From NCBI RefSeq assembly GCF_018257795.1, contig NZ_JAERJD010000001.1:484972-548971 (forward strand): a stretch of DNA of 64,000 nt. The letters are read 5' to 3'. The notes below the pieces were generated by a model. That model was not told where the DNA came from, did no database searches, and was given only the letters and a program-made list of their open reading frames with translations. Both the position numbers and the translations under genes were made by a program. Positions 1-9,556 of this stretch are shown here, piece after piece; within the stretch, counting starts at the first letter, position 1; every line of letters starts with the position of its first letter. This DNA is from Citrobacter sp. JGM124 (GTDB lineage: Bacteria; Pseudomonadota; Gammaproteobacteria; Enterobacterales; Enterobacteriaceae).

Positions 1-1141
1 CCCAAGAAAATCAAAAAACTGAGCGGGTATTGCTTTTCTTTCCGCCATTCAGAGATGAAATAAAGAATTTTTTAGTGCCAGCCTGTGGCTGCTATGCCCT
101 TACCTGGTCAGGGATACTGTATCCAGATGAACTACTGGTATTGATAAAATGCTGTCTGTACCTGAAAGATTAAATAACCAGCGTTATCGGCACGTCGTAC
201 TCCTTTAGGGGTAGGCAGGATTTTGAGGGGAGTAATGAATAATTTACATCTGCTGGTGTAAGTTAACACCAGGAAAAAGATTGTTGCACGTCTGTCATCC
301 CTTTATTTTAAACAAGTAGATTAAATAACTTTAAAAAAGCATATTGTCATAAATTGATACAGGTAGAATTCTGCTGCCGATGGTATATAACAGGAAAATG
401 TTCCCCACTCAGTTTATAGACGGATGGCCATACGCTTCTGGCATAAAGGTAATTGCCGCATGATTTCTATGCTAACGAAAGTATGGGCAACGCTGTGGGT
501 TTATAATTTGTTCTGTTAACGTCCTTAATGTATGGCGGGTTTTTTTAAGCTGTCTACTGGAGTGATTATGACGTCATTTGTCTGATAGCATGGGTTAAGT
601 ATTCAAAAATAAGGGGCTGGTTATTTTTCATTGCTATTGGTTATGAGCACCAACGGATACCTGAATCAAAAGCTATTTTAATAGGTTAATATGCCGCAGC
701 CAGGGAGACTGCCGGGTTACACCGTCAGGTAGCGGGGCGAGAATTGTGGTGTAAAAAGCAATAATTCTTATCTGTAAATACAAGGTTACCTGACAATAAA
801 CAGGGATAACAGGGACTGTTTCTGCCGCAGGATAAGGGCACTTATTCTGGGTATAAAAGTATCGCTGTGAATATTATTTGCTGTAGTAGTGACCTTGATG
901 CTGTTTTTGTGGCGTCCATTCGGGTGGTGGCACAAACAACAGGGCTGTCAGCAACCTGTTTTGCTGCAATCAGTGCCTGGTGTATTCTGCTGATGGTTGA
1001 TGAAACCCGGTGAGAGCCTGTCAGCGCAAGGAGAAGCCCTCTGCTGATGCGTTTGCCCCCAAGGGTAATCACCCTTAAGGAAAGTAAACCAGAGCGTCAG
1101 AGCATGACTCAGGGTGACATTATTGGTGACGTTATATAATA
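1..1141. other. Gene-poor region left of hns
   Basis: About 1.1 kb without a recognisable gene on either strand. The few short open frames (up to 76 codons, 842-1178 minus strand) resemble no protein I know and lack convincing ribosome binding sites. In E. coli galU lies on this side of hns, but no GalU sequence is visible here, so galU is either further left or elsewhere. The stretch could be a decayed insertion or contain a small RNA, but I see no clear rho-independent terminator to mark one. Confidence 0.6.
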
Positions 1142-1142
1142 A

Positions 1143-1166
1143 AAAATCCCGCCGAAGCGGGATTTT
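1143..1166 (-). terminator. hns transcription terminator
   Basis: A perfect 10-bp stem (AAAATCCCGC / GCGGGATTTT) with a CGAA tetraloop lies 20 bp after the hns stop codon. On the minus strand the stem runs into a T-rich tail, as in an intrinsic terminator. Confidence 0.85.
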
Positions 1167-1186
1167 AATAAGCAGCACTCAAGGGA

Positions 1187-1594
1187 TTAGATCAAGAAAT
1201 CATCCAAAGTCTTACCTTGCTCGTCCATTGCTTTTTTGATGATAGCAGGGGTGCGACCCTGGCCAGTCCAGGTTTTGGTTTCGCCATTTTCATCAATATA
1301 TTGATATTTAGCAGGGCGAGCAGCACGTTTACCTTTACCGGCAGTTTTAACGGCAGCCATGCTGTTCAGTAATTCATTTGGATCAATACCGTCTGCAATC
1401 AGCATTTCACGATATTGCTGTAATTTACGAGTACGTTCTTCAATTTCAGCAGCAGCAGCGCTGTCTTCTTCACGACGCTCATTAACAACAACTTCTAATT
1501 TTTCCAGCATCTCTTCCAGAGTTTCCAGAGTACATTCTCTTGCCTGTGCACGCAGTGTACGGATGTTGTTCAAAATTTTAAGTGCTTCGCTCAT
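1187..1594 (-). CDS. hns: Nucleoid-associated global silencer H-NS
   Basis: H-NS binds curved AT-rich DNA, forms filaments and bridges, and silences many genes including acquired ones. The 135-residue protein begins [17 protein letters not shown], the conserved start of enteric H-NS, and has exactly the usual length. The N-terminal two thirds (about 1-65) is the coiled-coil oligomerisation region. The C-terminal domain (about 90-135) carries TWTGQGRTP with the minor-groove-binding QGR at residues 112-114. The open frame extends 18 codons further upstream, but those residues (MALLLSQHT...) are outside the family, and the ATG at 1594 follows a GAGATTAC spacer like that of E. coli hns. It diverges from tdk, as in E. 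coli. Identification is secure. Confidence 0.98.
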   Translation of the reverse strand: MSEALKILNNIRTLRAQARECTLETLEEMLEKLEVVVNERREEDSAAAAEIEERTRKLQQYREMLIADGIDPNELLNSMAAVKTAGKGKRAARPAKYQYIDENGETKTWTGQGRTPAIIKKAMDEQGKTLDDFLI

Positions 1595-2128
1595 TTTAGT
1601 AATCTCAGGATTATTTATTGGGGTATGTTGTGATAATAATAGAGCCATTATATCCGTTCTGCAATAGGAAATAATGGCGTTGGATAAAAATATACAGATA
1701 TATACGCAGAAATTAAATGTCGATAACTTAAATTACCAGGATTTTTCTGTAGTAATGGCGCGGATGACACTCGTTTTTTAACCAGTTTACCTTACTGCGT
1801 CAACAGCTGTGTCGTGCAACAGAATTTAGCATTAGTTGATAAATATAATACCGAACTATTATACAGGCAGGTATTGGGTAACCGATTACAAACGAAAATA
1901 ATTTCGATAAATTATCATTGTGAGCTATACGAATTAACGCCTTGATTACGGTGAATGTTACAATTAAACATAATTATCCGAATTCTATTATGTGTGGGAT
2001 GTCACACCGTTTATATATCGGCTAATGTTCTTATGGCTGTGTTACTCAACATCATCAGCGCCTTAGGTGAAAGGCTTGTGATACAATCTGGCAAAACAAT
2101 CTTCACTTTGACTCAGGCAGCAAGCGCG
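1595..2128. other. hns/tdk divergent intergenic region
   Basis: A 534-bp AT-rich region between the divergent hns and tdk starts. It must contain both promoters. AT-richness is expected because hns is autoregulated in relatives. An open frame reads through upstream of tdk (from 1955), but its N-terminal part is not thymidine-kinase-like. No other gene is seen. Confidence 0.5.
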
Positions 2129-2755
2129 ATGGCACAACTCTATTTCTACTACTCGGCAATGAATGCGGGTAAATCTACCGCTCTATTACAGTCTTCATAC
2201 AATTATCAAGAACGAGGCATGCGCACCCTGGTTTATACCGCAGAAATCGATAATCGTTTTGGTAGCGGCAAGGTGAGCTCACGTATTGGCCTGGCTTCCC
2301 CGGCAAAACTTTATCATCAAACCACAGACTTATATGCAGAGATCAAAGAAGAGCACTTATCCTCACCGATCCATTGTGTATTAGTTGATGAGAGTCAGTT
2401 TTTAACCCGTGAGCAGGTATATGCCTTATCTGATGTTGTCGATGAATTATCGATTCCCGTTTTATGTTATGGCTTACGCACTGATTTTCGCGGGGAGTTG
2501 TTTAACGGCAGTCACTATTTACTGGCGCTGTCCGATAAACTGGTGGAACTGAAAACCATCTGTTTCTGTGGGCGTAAAGCGGGGATGGTATTAAGGCTCG
2601 ACAGTGAAGGGCGCCCTTATAACGAAGGTGAGCAGGTCGTTATTGGGGGAAATGAACGCTATGTCTCGGTCTGTCGAAAACATTATAAAGAGGCACAAAA
2701 AAAAGGTTCTCTGCGTGATATACAGATGAATGCAGGCAGAACAGGGGACCTGTGA
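2129..2755 (+). CDS. tdk: Thymidine kinase
   Basis: Phosphorylates thymidine and deoxyuridine with ATP in pyrimidine salvage; cytosolic, usually tetrameric. The 208-residue protein begins [20 protein letters not shown], with the P-loop MNAGKST at 11-17. DESQFL in the middle is the Walker B / lasso-region motif. The C-terminal zinc-binding cysteines are visible in TICFCGRK and SVCRKH. The frame is open upstream to 1955, but the family start is the ATG at 2129, giving close to the E. coli length (205). The C-terminal tail ([13 protein letters not shown]) differs slightly from E. coli. Monocistronic, divergent from hns. Confidence 0.97.
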   Translation: MAQLYFYYSAMNAGKSTALLQSSYNYQERGMRTLVYTAEIDNRFGSGKVSSRIGLASPAKLYHQTTDLYAEIKEEHLSSPIHCVLVDESQFLTREQVYALSDVVDELSIPVLCYGLRTDFRGELFNGSHYLLALSDKLVELKTICFCGRKAGMVLRLDSEGRPYNEGEQVVIGGNERYVSVCRKHYKEAQKKGSLRDIQMNAGRTGDL

Positions 2756-3220
2756 TAACGACGCCGCAGGAACGTCCTCAGGCGGTTATCGGGCGGCTAT
2801 GCAGCACGAGATAACCGTGACGCATTCAAGACACAGAGGCTCACCTGAATGGAGAAACGCTCCCGCCAGTTCGGCGCGTTATGTCCGCAATCCCCCCAGA
2901 GGTGGTAATCAGGCCTCTCAGCACATTCTCTTTCCCGGCCCGCGGTGACCACCATCTGAATATTGTTTATCGCCCGGCAGTCTGCCATCTTTTCCGGCAA
3001 ATATTCTGTCAGGGGCTGTCGGGGCGGAACGTGAGCAGAAACCCGTTGTCGCGCCGGGAGATATATCCCCGGGGGACAGGGATGGCCGTCCTCTCAGCGG
3101 TACGATAGCGGGTAATAATAAGAGGTCATATGACTGCGCTGGGGCGGGGTATCAGGCGGGGGAGGCAGTGACTGGGCATGAGGGATATATGCCCGAATCG
3201 TGTCCGCTGACGAAATAAAA
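2756..3220. other. GC-rich tdk-adhE intergenic region
   Basis: About 465 bp with overlapping short frames on both strands and no recognisable product. It looks noticeably more GC-rich around 3010-3180 than the flanks. In E. coli this junction carries a transposase remnant (insZ/ychG). I cannot identify a transposase here, but a decayed insertion is a reasonable guess. Confidence 0.4.
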
Positions 3221-3254
3221 AGCCCCTACTGACCACAACGTGGTGTTCGGGGCT
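3221..3254 (-). terminator. adhE terminator
   Basis: AGCCCC ... GGGGCT outer stem with an inner ACCAC/GTGGT stem. On the minus strand it is followed by TTTTTATTT. It lies 44 bp after the adhE stop and ends the adhE transcript. Confidence 0.85.
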
Positions 3255-3297
3255 CAATGAGGCGACGTTACTGACCGTCGCAGCCGTTAATCAGGCG

Positions 3298-5973
3298 TTA
3301 TTTTTTGCTTTTTTTCTCTACTTTTGGTGCGGGGACCGCGGTTTCTTTCACTGCCTCAGCACCACCTTCGACATACTCACGACCATAATAAGTATCCAGC
3401 AGAATCTGTTTCAGTTCAGAAATCAACGGATAGCGTGGGTTGGCGCCAGTACACTGGTCATCGAATGCATCTTCAGAAAGCTTGTCTACATTCGCCAGGA
3501 AGTCTGATTCCTGAACACCGGCTTCGCGGATAGATTTCGGAATACCCAGTTCAGCTTTAATCTCATCCAGCCAGGCCAGCAATTTCTCAATTTTAACCGC
3601 AGTTTTATCACCGACGGCAGTAAGACCCAAGTGGTCAGCAATTTCAGAGTAACGACGACGAGCCTGTGGACGGTCATACTGACTGAAAGCAGTCTGTTTG
3701 GTTGGGTTATCGTTAGCGTTATAGCGAATAACGTTTGAGATAAGCAGGGCGTTCGCCAGACCATGAGGAATATGGAACTGTGAACCCAGTTTGTGGGCCA
3801 TTGAGTGACACACCCCTAAGAAGGCGTTAGCAAACGCAATCCCGGCAATGGTCGCAGCACTGTGAACACGCTCACGAGCAACAGGGTCTTTGGCACCAAA
3901 TTTATAAGAATTTGGCAGGTTTTCTTTGAGCAGTTTCAGTGCCTGCAGGGCCTGACCATCAGAAAACTCACTCGCCAGGACAGAAACATAAGCTTCCAGT
4001 GCGTGGGTTACCGCATCCAGGCCACCAAAGGCACAGAGAGACTTCGGCATATCCATGACCAGGTTGGCATCAACAATAGCCATATCCGGGGTCAGGGCAT
4101 AATCTGCCAGCGGGTATTTCTGTCCTGTCGCATCGTCAGTCACTACCGCAAACGGTGTGACTTCAGAGCCGGTACCTGAAGTGGTGGTCACGGCGATCAT
4201 TTTCGCTTTGACGCCCATTTTCGGGAATTTGTGAATACGTTTACGGATATCCATAAAGCGCAGTGCTAAATCTTCAAAGTGGGTTTCAGGATGTTCATAC
4301 ATCACCCACATGATTTTAGCCGCATCCATTGGGGACCCGCCCCCCAGAGCGATAATCACATCCGGTTTAAAGGAGTTGGCTAATTCTGCACCTTTACGTA
4401 CAACGGTCAGTGTCGGGTCAGCTTCGACTTCAAAGAAGACTTCAGTTTCGACACCTGCCGCTTTTAAAACTGAGGTGATCTGGTCTGCATAACCATTATT
4501 GAATAAGAAACGGTCAGTAACAATGAGGGCGCGTTTATGACCATCGGTGATGACTTCATCCAGCGCGATAGGCAATGAACCACGACGGAAGTAGATGGAT
4601 TTAGGAAGTTTATGCCACAGCATATTCTCAGCTCGCTTAGCCACAGTTTTCTTATTAATAAGGTGTTTTGGACCCACGTTCTCAGAGATGGAGTTACCTC
4701 CCCAGGAACCACAACCCAGCGTCAGCGATGGCGCCAGTTTGAAGTTATACAGGTCACCAATCCCCCCTTGAGACGCAGGGGTGTTAATAAGAATACGAGC
4801 GGTTTTCATCTTATCGCCGAAGTATTTCACACGCTCAGGTTGGTTATCCTGATCAGTGTACAAACAAGAGGTATGACCGATACCCCCCATTTCAACCAGT
4901 TTTTCTGCTTTAACGACTGCGTCATCAAAGTTTTTAGCACGATACATCGCAAGGGTCGGCGACAGTTTTTCATGAGCAAAAGGTTCAGACTCATCAACAT
5001 CAGTCACTTCGCCAATCAGAATTTTGGTACCAGCCGGGACGCTGAAACCCGCCAGTTCTGCAATTTTAAACGCTGGCTGGCCGACAATGGCTGCGTTCAG
5101 CGCACCATTTTTCAGGATGATATCCTGCACGGCTTTCAGTTCTTTACCTTGCAGCAGATAACCGCCATGCTCCTCAAAACGTTTACGCACTGCGGCATAG
5201 ACTTCATCAACCACAATGACACTCTGTTCAGATGCACAGATAACCCCGTTATCGAAGGTTTTTGACATCAGGATAGAAGCGACCGCACGTTTGATGTCGG
5301 CTGTTTCATCAATGACGACAGGGGTATTACCGGCACCAACGCCGATAGCAGGCTTGCCGGAGCTGTATGCTGCTTTAACCATGCCCGGTCCACCCGTCGC
5401 CAGGATCATGTTAATGTCCGGGTGATGCATCAGGGCGTTGGACAGTTCCACAGATGGCTGGTCAATCCAGCCGATCAGGTCTTTTGGTGCGCCAGCTGCA
5501 ATAGCCGCCTGCAGTACGATATCCGCTGCTTTATTGGTTGCATCTTTTGCACGTGGGTGTGGTGAGAAAATGATACCGTTACGTGTCTTCAGGCTGATAA
5601 GTGATTTAAAGATGGCAGTAGAGGTTGGGTTAGTCGTAGGGACGATGCCGCAGATAATACCAATAGGTTCTGCAATAGTGATGGTACCAAAAGTGTCATC
5701 TTCAGAAAGGACACCGCAGGTTTTTTCGTCTTTGTAAGCATTGTAAATGTATTCAGAAGCAAAGTGGTTTTTAATCACTTTATCTTCAACAATCCCCATG
5801 CCCGATTCCGCAACAGCAAGTTTTGCTAATGGGATACGTGCATCTGCTGCAGCCAGGGCCGCTGCGCGGAAGATTTTATCAACTTGTTCTTGAGTGAAAT
5901 TGGCATATTCACGCTGGGCTTTCTTTACGCGTTCTACAAGGGCGTTAAGTTCCGCGACATTAGTAACAGCCAT
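3298..5973 (-). CDS. adhE: Bifunctional acetaldehyde-CoA/alcohol dehydrogenase AdhE
   Basis: Reduces acetyl-CoA to acetaldehyde and then ethanol with two NADH during fermentation; forms long spirosomes. The protein has 891 residues, identical to E. coli. The N-terminal aldehyde dehydrogenase half (about 1-440) contains the catalytic cysteine in GVICASEQS. The C-terminal iron-dependent alcohol dehydrogenase half (about 450-870) has GGGSPMDAAK (nucleotide binding), TSGTGSE, and the iron-ligand histidines around CHSMAHKLG and HIPHGLANA. The lysine-rich tail EKKSKK is present. The ATG at 5973 is preceded by CAGGAGAGC. Monocistronic, with a long leader carrying a large inverted repeat (separate entry). 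Confidence 0.99.
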   Translation of the reverse strand: MAVTNVAELNALVERVKKAQREYANFTQEQVDKIFRAAALAAADARIPLAKLAVAESGMGIVEDKVIKNHFASEYIYNAYKDEKTCGVLSEDDTFGTITIAEPIGIICGIVPTTNPTSTAIFKSLISLKTRNGIIFSPHPRAKDATNKAADIVLQAAIAAGAPKDLIGWIDQPSVELSNALMHHPDINMILATGGPGMVKAAYSSGKPAIGVGAGNTPVVIDETADIKRAVASILMSKTFDNGVICASEQSVIVVDEVYAAVRKRFEEHGGYLLQGKELKAVQDIILKNGALNAAIVGQPAFKIAELAGFSVPAGTKILIGEVTDVDESEPFAHEKLSPTLAMYRAKNFDDAVVKAEKLVEMGGIGHTSCLYTDQDNQPERVKYFGDKMKTARILINTPASQGGIGDLYNFKLAPSLTLGCGSWGGNSISENVGPKHLINKKTVAKRAENMLWHKLPKSIYFRRGSLPIALDEVITDGHKRALIVTDRFLFNNGYADQITSVLKAAGVETEVFFEVEADPTLTVVRKGAELANSFKPDVIIALGGGSPMDAAKIMWVMYEHPETHFEDLALRFMDIRKRIHKFPKMGVKAKMIAVTTTSGTGSEVTPFAVVTDDATGQKYPLADYALTPDMAIVDANLVMDMPKSLCAFGGLDAVTHALEAYVSVLASEFSDGQALQALKLLKENLPNSYKFGAKDPVARERVHSAATIAGIAFANAFLGVCHSMAHKLGSQFHIPHGLANALLISNVIRYNANDNPTKQTAFSQYDRPQARRRYSEIADHLGLTAVGDKTAVKIEKLLAWLDEIKAELGIPKSIREAGVQESDFLANVDKLSEDAFDDQCTGANPRYPLISELKQILLDTYYGREYVEGGAEAVKETAVPAPKVEKKSKK

Positions 5974-6451
5974 AATGCTCTCCTGATAATGTTAAACTTT
6001 TTTAGTAAATAAGCATCCCAAAACGCAAGTATAGTCAGCAAATGAAAATAATGTGTTAAGAAGGACATGTTAATGAAACTTTATTAATATGTTCTGCCTA
6101 TTTACTAAAAAAGCCTGGTCCTGCTGGTTCAGACATTCTGTTGGTTTTCTGCCCTTAACTTGCTATCAAGACTAGCGATTTTCTTTATCTTGTTTCGTGA
6201 TCTAAATCACATATTTCTATTGCTGACTCCTTTCAGCATGCAATATTCAGCCTTATGAATTGCCAGATAAAACTGGTTACATTCCATTTAAATTTTCACG
6301 GATATTGGTTAACAGAATCCCAACATAACAACCCGGTTTGAGCATAATAGGTTGCCAGGGACGTTATGTGATGAAAGAACGTAGCCCTGATGAGGGTTTT
6401 CTATTACATTACGCGGGTATTTGCAGTCATTTTTACCTTGTGGGGCGATGT
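5974..6451. other. adhE/ychE divergent intergenic region
   Basis: 478 bp between the divergent adhE and ychE starts. It holds the adhE leader repeat and, by position, the promoters of both genes. No other coding frame is convincing. The upstream extension of the ychE frame (6338-6451) is not conserved in the family. Confidence 0.5.
5998..6112 (-). promoter_or_regulatory. adhE leader with 14-bp inverted repeat
   Basis: TTTTTTAGTAAATA at 5998-6011 is the exact reverse complement of TATTTACTAAAAAA at 6099-6112, separated by 87 bp. If both arms are transcribed, the adhE leader can fold into a long-range helix ending about 25 nt upstream of the start codon and next to the CAGGAG ribosome binding site. 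E. coli adhE has a translation-blocking leader structure that is opened by RNase III, and this repeat fits that arrangement. The match to that mechanism is inference. Confidence 0.6.
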
Positions 6452-7099
6452 GTGACACAATCTTTTTTTGATTTAGCAACCTATTTTAAATTTTTCATCG
6501 GCCTGTTTGCGCTGGTTAACCCGGTGGGTATTATTCCCGTGTTTATTAGCATGACGAGCTACCAGACGGCGGCTGCCAGGAATAAAACCAATCTTACCGC
6601 CAACCTGTCTGTCGCAATAATACTCTGGACTTCACTTTTCCTCGGTAACGCTATTCTGCAAATGTTTGGTATTTCAATCGACTCCTTCCGGATTGCTGGC
6701 GGTATTCTGGTGGTGACCATTGCCATGTCGATGATCAGTGGCAAACTGGGTGAAGATAAGCAGAACAAACAGGAGAAATCAGAGAGTGTTATAAGGGAAA
6801 GTATTGGGGTCGTTCCACTGGCACTACCCTTGATGGCTGGCCCCGGTGCGATTAGTTCCACCATTGTTTGGGGCGTGAAATATAACAACTGGCAGCATTT
6901 TCTTGGCTTCTCTCTGGCGATAGCCTTGTTTGCTCTGAGCTGCTGGGCACTGTTCCGTATCGCTCCCTGGCTGGTTCGTATGCTGGGGCAGACCGGTATT
7001 AACGTTATAACCCGTATTATGGGGCTGCTATTAATGTCTCTGGGTATCGAATTTATCGTGACGGGTGTGAAATCTATTTTCCCGGGGCTGGCGGGTTAG
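6452..7099 (+). CDS. ychE: MarC-family inner membrane protein YchE
   Basis: Polytopic inner membrane protein of the MarC/UPF0056 family; biochemical function unknown. From the GTG at 6452 it has 215 residues, exactly the E. coli length, and begins MTQSFFDLATYFKFFIGLFA. About six hydrophobic segments are visible, with the conserved ALVNPVGIIPVF in the first and LPLMAGPGAIS in the middle. A longer frame starts at 6338, but its extra 38 residues (MSIIGCQGRY...) are foreign to the family. A nearby ATG at 6448 is out of frame. Sits between adhE and oppA as in E. coli. Confidence 0.93.
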   Translation: MTQSFFDLATYFKFFIGLFALVNPVGIIPVFISMTSYQTAAARNKTNLTANLSVAIILWTSLFLGNAILQMFGISIDSFRIAGGILVVTIAMSMISGKLGEDKQNKQEKSESVIRESIGVVPLALPLMAGPGAISSTIVWGVKYNNWQHFLGFSLAIALFALSCWALFRIAPWLVRMLGQTGINVITRIMGLLLMSLGIEFIVTGVKSIFPGLAG

Positions 7100-7816
7100 T
7101 GTAAGACGTTGCGTCCGGAGAGGAGAAATGCCTGCACTGATTTTTAGTGTCGGCAATAAGGGGCATTATTACTTTTTGTTTTTCCAGATGATTAGCGGTG
7201 AATTGCATTATGACCGGTGCGGGGCACCGCATTTATTTCGCCTCATCAGGTGTGGTCTGACACGCTCAGGGCAAGACATATTGACGTCAGTTTATAGTGA
7301 TATAACTATTTCTTATATTACAGGGAGATAACGTGCTAAAAAATCATCAGCTTATTGATTTTGCTTATATCGGCAGATGAATGGATGTCACTTTATTCAC
7401 ACTGAAAATAATGTCATATCGGTTTGATTTTTAATGTTTTATTATTATATGGTTGTTTTTTTATCGCCCCTTCAGATAAAAATAAAGAGAATTACTTAAC
7501 AAATCTGCAAATTGTATTGGCGACAGCCACAAGCTTTTGATACTTTCCATGCAAAATAATTCTCTTAGAAATGGTGTGTTTTCAGAGCAGAATGATATGG
7601 CTTGCAAGTTTTGCTCTACGGAATAGCGTATTTATTGTCCATGACCACGCAATTAATGGGCAATAAAGCGTCAAGGACTTGACTGTCAGTAAGGATGACC
7701 CGGGAATAATATCAAAAGCAGCGGGATGCCTTACAGAGGGTTCACGCAGCCTCCTGTTAAGGCTAAAACACGTTGACGAATTGATGAACAACGATGATAA
7801 GTGGGGTAGCAACAAG
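7100..7816. other. Long ychE-oppA intergenic region
   Basis: 717 bp that must contain the oppA promoter and leader. A 67-codon frame (7128-7331, plus) starts 3 nt after a strong GGAGAGGAG sequence but matches nothing I know. A small hairpin (GGTGC/GCACC, 7216-7228) is followed by a T-rich stretch and could end ychE transcription. The oppA frame stays open upstream to 7679, but those residues are not OppA-like. In relatives the sRNA GcvB represses oppA through its leader; I could not locate the pairing site. Confidence 0.5.
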
Positions 7817-9448
7817 ATGGCGATAATTTCTAAAAAAAGTTTGATCACAGCAAGTATTTTGAGTGCGCTTATTGCGGGTAATGTTGCAATAGCAGCCGAC
7901 GTTCCGGCTGGCGTGACATTAGCCGAGAAACAAACCTTAGTACGTAATAATGGCTCTGAAGTTGAATCCCTTGACCCACATAAAATTCAGGGCGTTCCTG
8001 AGTCCAATGTAAGCCGTGACCTGTTTGAAGGCCTGGTTATCAGTGGGGCTGACGGCCATCCCGTTCCAGGCGTTGCTGAGAAATGGGAAAATAAAGACGG
8101 TAAAGTCTGGACCTTCCATCTGCGTAAAGATGCCAAATGGTCCAATGGTGAGCCGGTGACGGCTAATGATTTTGTCTATAGCTGGCGTCGTCTGGCTGAT
8201 CCTAACACCGCTTCTCCTTATTCCAGTTATTTGCAGTACGGTCATCTGAACAATATTGATGATATTCTTGCCGGTAAAAAACCTACCAGTGATCTTGGCG
8301 TAAAAGCGCTGGATGACCATACCCTTGAAGTGACGCTGGATGAACCTGTTCCATACTTCTATAAACTCCTTGTCCACCCTTCAATGTCCCCGGTTCCTCA
8401 AAGTGCGGTTGAGAAATACAAAGAGAAATGGACCCAGCCTGGCAATATTATCTCCAACGGTGCCTATAAATTAAAAGACTGGGTTGTTAACGAGCGCATC
8501 GTACTGGAGCGTAACCCGCAATACTGGGACAACGCCAAAACGGTAATTAACGAAGTGACTTACTTGCCTATCGCATCAGAAGTGACTGACGTTAACCGTT
8601 ACCGTAGTGGTGAAATCGACATGACTTACAACAACATGCCGATTGAACTGTTCCAGAAACTGAAAAAAGAGATCCCGGCAGAGGTCCGTGTCTCGCCTTA
8701 TCTGTGCACTTACTACTACGAGTTGAATAACCAGAAAGCGCCATTTACCGATCCACGTGTACGTGCTGCCCTGAAGCTGGGTCTGGACCGTGATATCATT
8801 GTAAATAAAGTGAAGAATCAAGGGGACTTGCCCGCTTATGGCTTCACCCCTCCTTATACTGATGGTGCAAAACTGACTGAGCCAGAGTGGTTCGGCTGGA
8901 CACAAGAGAAGCGTAATGAAGAAGCCAGAAAATTACTGGCTGAAGCTGGTTATACCAAAGATAAACCGCTAACTTTCAACCTGTTATACAACACCTCCGA
9001 CCTGCATAAAAAACTGGCGATTGCGGCTTCTTCCATCTGGAAAAAGAATCTGGGTGTTGATGTTAAACTCGAAAACCAGGAATGGAAAACCTTCCTTGAC
9101 TCGCGTCGCCAGGGTAATTATGACGTCGCACGTGCGGCATGGTGTGCTGACTACAATGAGCCAACTTCATTCCTGAACGCCATGCAGTCCGATAGCTCAA
9201 ATAACTTCACCGGTTATAAGAGCCCGGCGTTCGACAAACTCGTGGGCGCGGCTCTGGAAGCCAGTACCGAAGAGCAGCGTGCTGAGTTGTATAACAAAGC
9301 TGAACAACAAATGGACAAAGACTCTGCCATTGTGCCGGTGTTCTACTATGTTAACGCCCGTCTGGTTAAGCCCTGGGTTGGCGGTTACACCGGGCAGGAT
9401 CCACAAGATAACGTTTACGTGAAAGATCTGTATATCATCAAACATTAA
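7817..9448 (+). CDS. oppA: Periplasmic oligopeptide-binding protein OppA
   Basis: Captures peptides of roughly 2-5 residues in the periplasm and delivers them to the OppBCDF permease. The 543-residue precursor equals E. coli in length. Residues 1-26 (MAIISKKSLITASILSALIA then GNVAIA) form a Sec signal peptide with AIA|ADVP cleavage. The mature part is an SBP family 5 protein with the hallmark RNNGSEVESLDPHKIQGVPE near its N terminus. The start was chosen at the ATG at 7817, which directly precedes the signal peptide. First gene of oppABCDF, separated from oppB by a strong hairpin that probably leaves oppA mRNA in excess. Confidence 0.98.
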   Translation: MAIISKKSLITASILSALIAGNVAIAADVPAGVTLAEKQTLVRNNGSEVESLDPHKIQGVPESNVSRDLFEGLVISGADGHPVPGVAEKWENKDGKVWTFHLRKDAKWSNGEPVTANDFVYSWRRLADPNTASPYSSYLQYGHLNNIDDILAGKKPTSDLGVKALDDHTLEVTLDEPVPYFYKLLVHPSMSPVPQSAVEKYKEKWTQPGNIISNGAYKLKDWVVNERIVLERNPQYWDNAKTVINEVTYLPIASEVTDVNRYRSGEIDMTYNNMPIELFQKLKKEIPAEVRVSPYLCTYYYELNNQKAPFTDPRVRAALKLGLDRDIIVNKVKNQGDLPAYGFTPPYTDGAKLTEPEWFGWTQEKRNEEARKLLAEAGYTKDKPLTFNLLYNTSDLHKKLAIAASSIWKKNLGVDVKLENQEWKTFLDSRRQGNYDVARAAWCADYNEPTSFLNAMQSDSSNNFTGYKSPAFDKLVGAALEASTEEQRAELYNKAEQQMDKDSAIVPVFYYVNARLVKPWVGGYTGQDPQDNVYVKDLYIIKH

Positions 9449-9458
9449 TGGCAAATAG

Positions 9459-9504
9459 TGGGGCAGACTGCCGCCGTTTTTACGGGGAAATTCAGTCTGC
9501 CCCA
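9459..9504 (+). promoter_or_regulatory. oppA-oppB intergenic hairpin
   Basis: A perfect 12-bp inverted repeat (TGGGGCAGACTG at 9459-9470, CAGTCTGCCCCA at 9493-9504) with a 22-nt loop, 10 bp after the oppA stop. There is no T-run, so it is more likely a 3' mRNA-stabilising or partial-termination structure than a full terminator. This would allow binding protein to be made in excess over permease. Confidence 0.7.
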
Positions 9505-9556
9505 TCGTGTCTTGTTTACATCGCACTATAAAGGCACAGGCCAGAAGGTACGGGCA

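Noticed and set aside
802..814. AGGGATAACAGGG, resembling the core of the I-SceI homing endonuclease site
   Set aside because: Only 13 of the 18 positions match, with no intron or homing endonuclease gene nearby; a chance resemblance.
4612..5265. 217-codon frame on the plus strand inside adhE
   Set aside because: Antisense shadow of adhE with no family resemblance.
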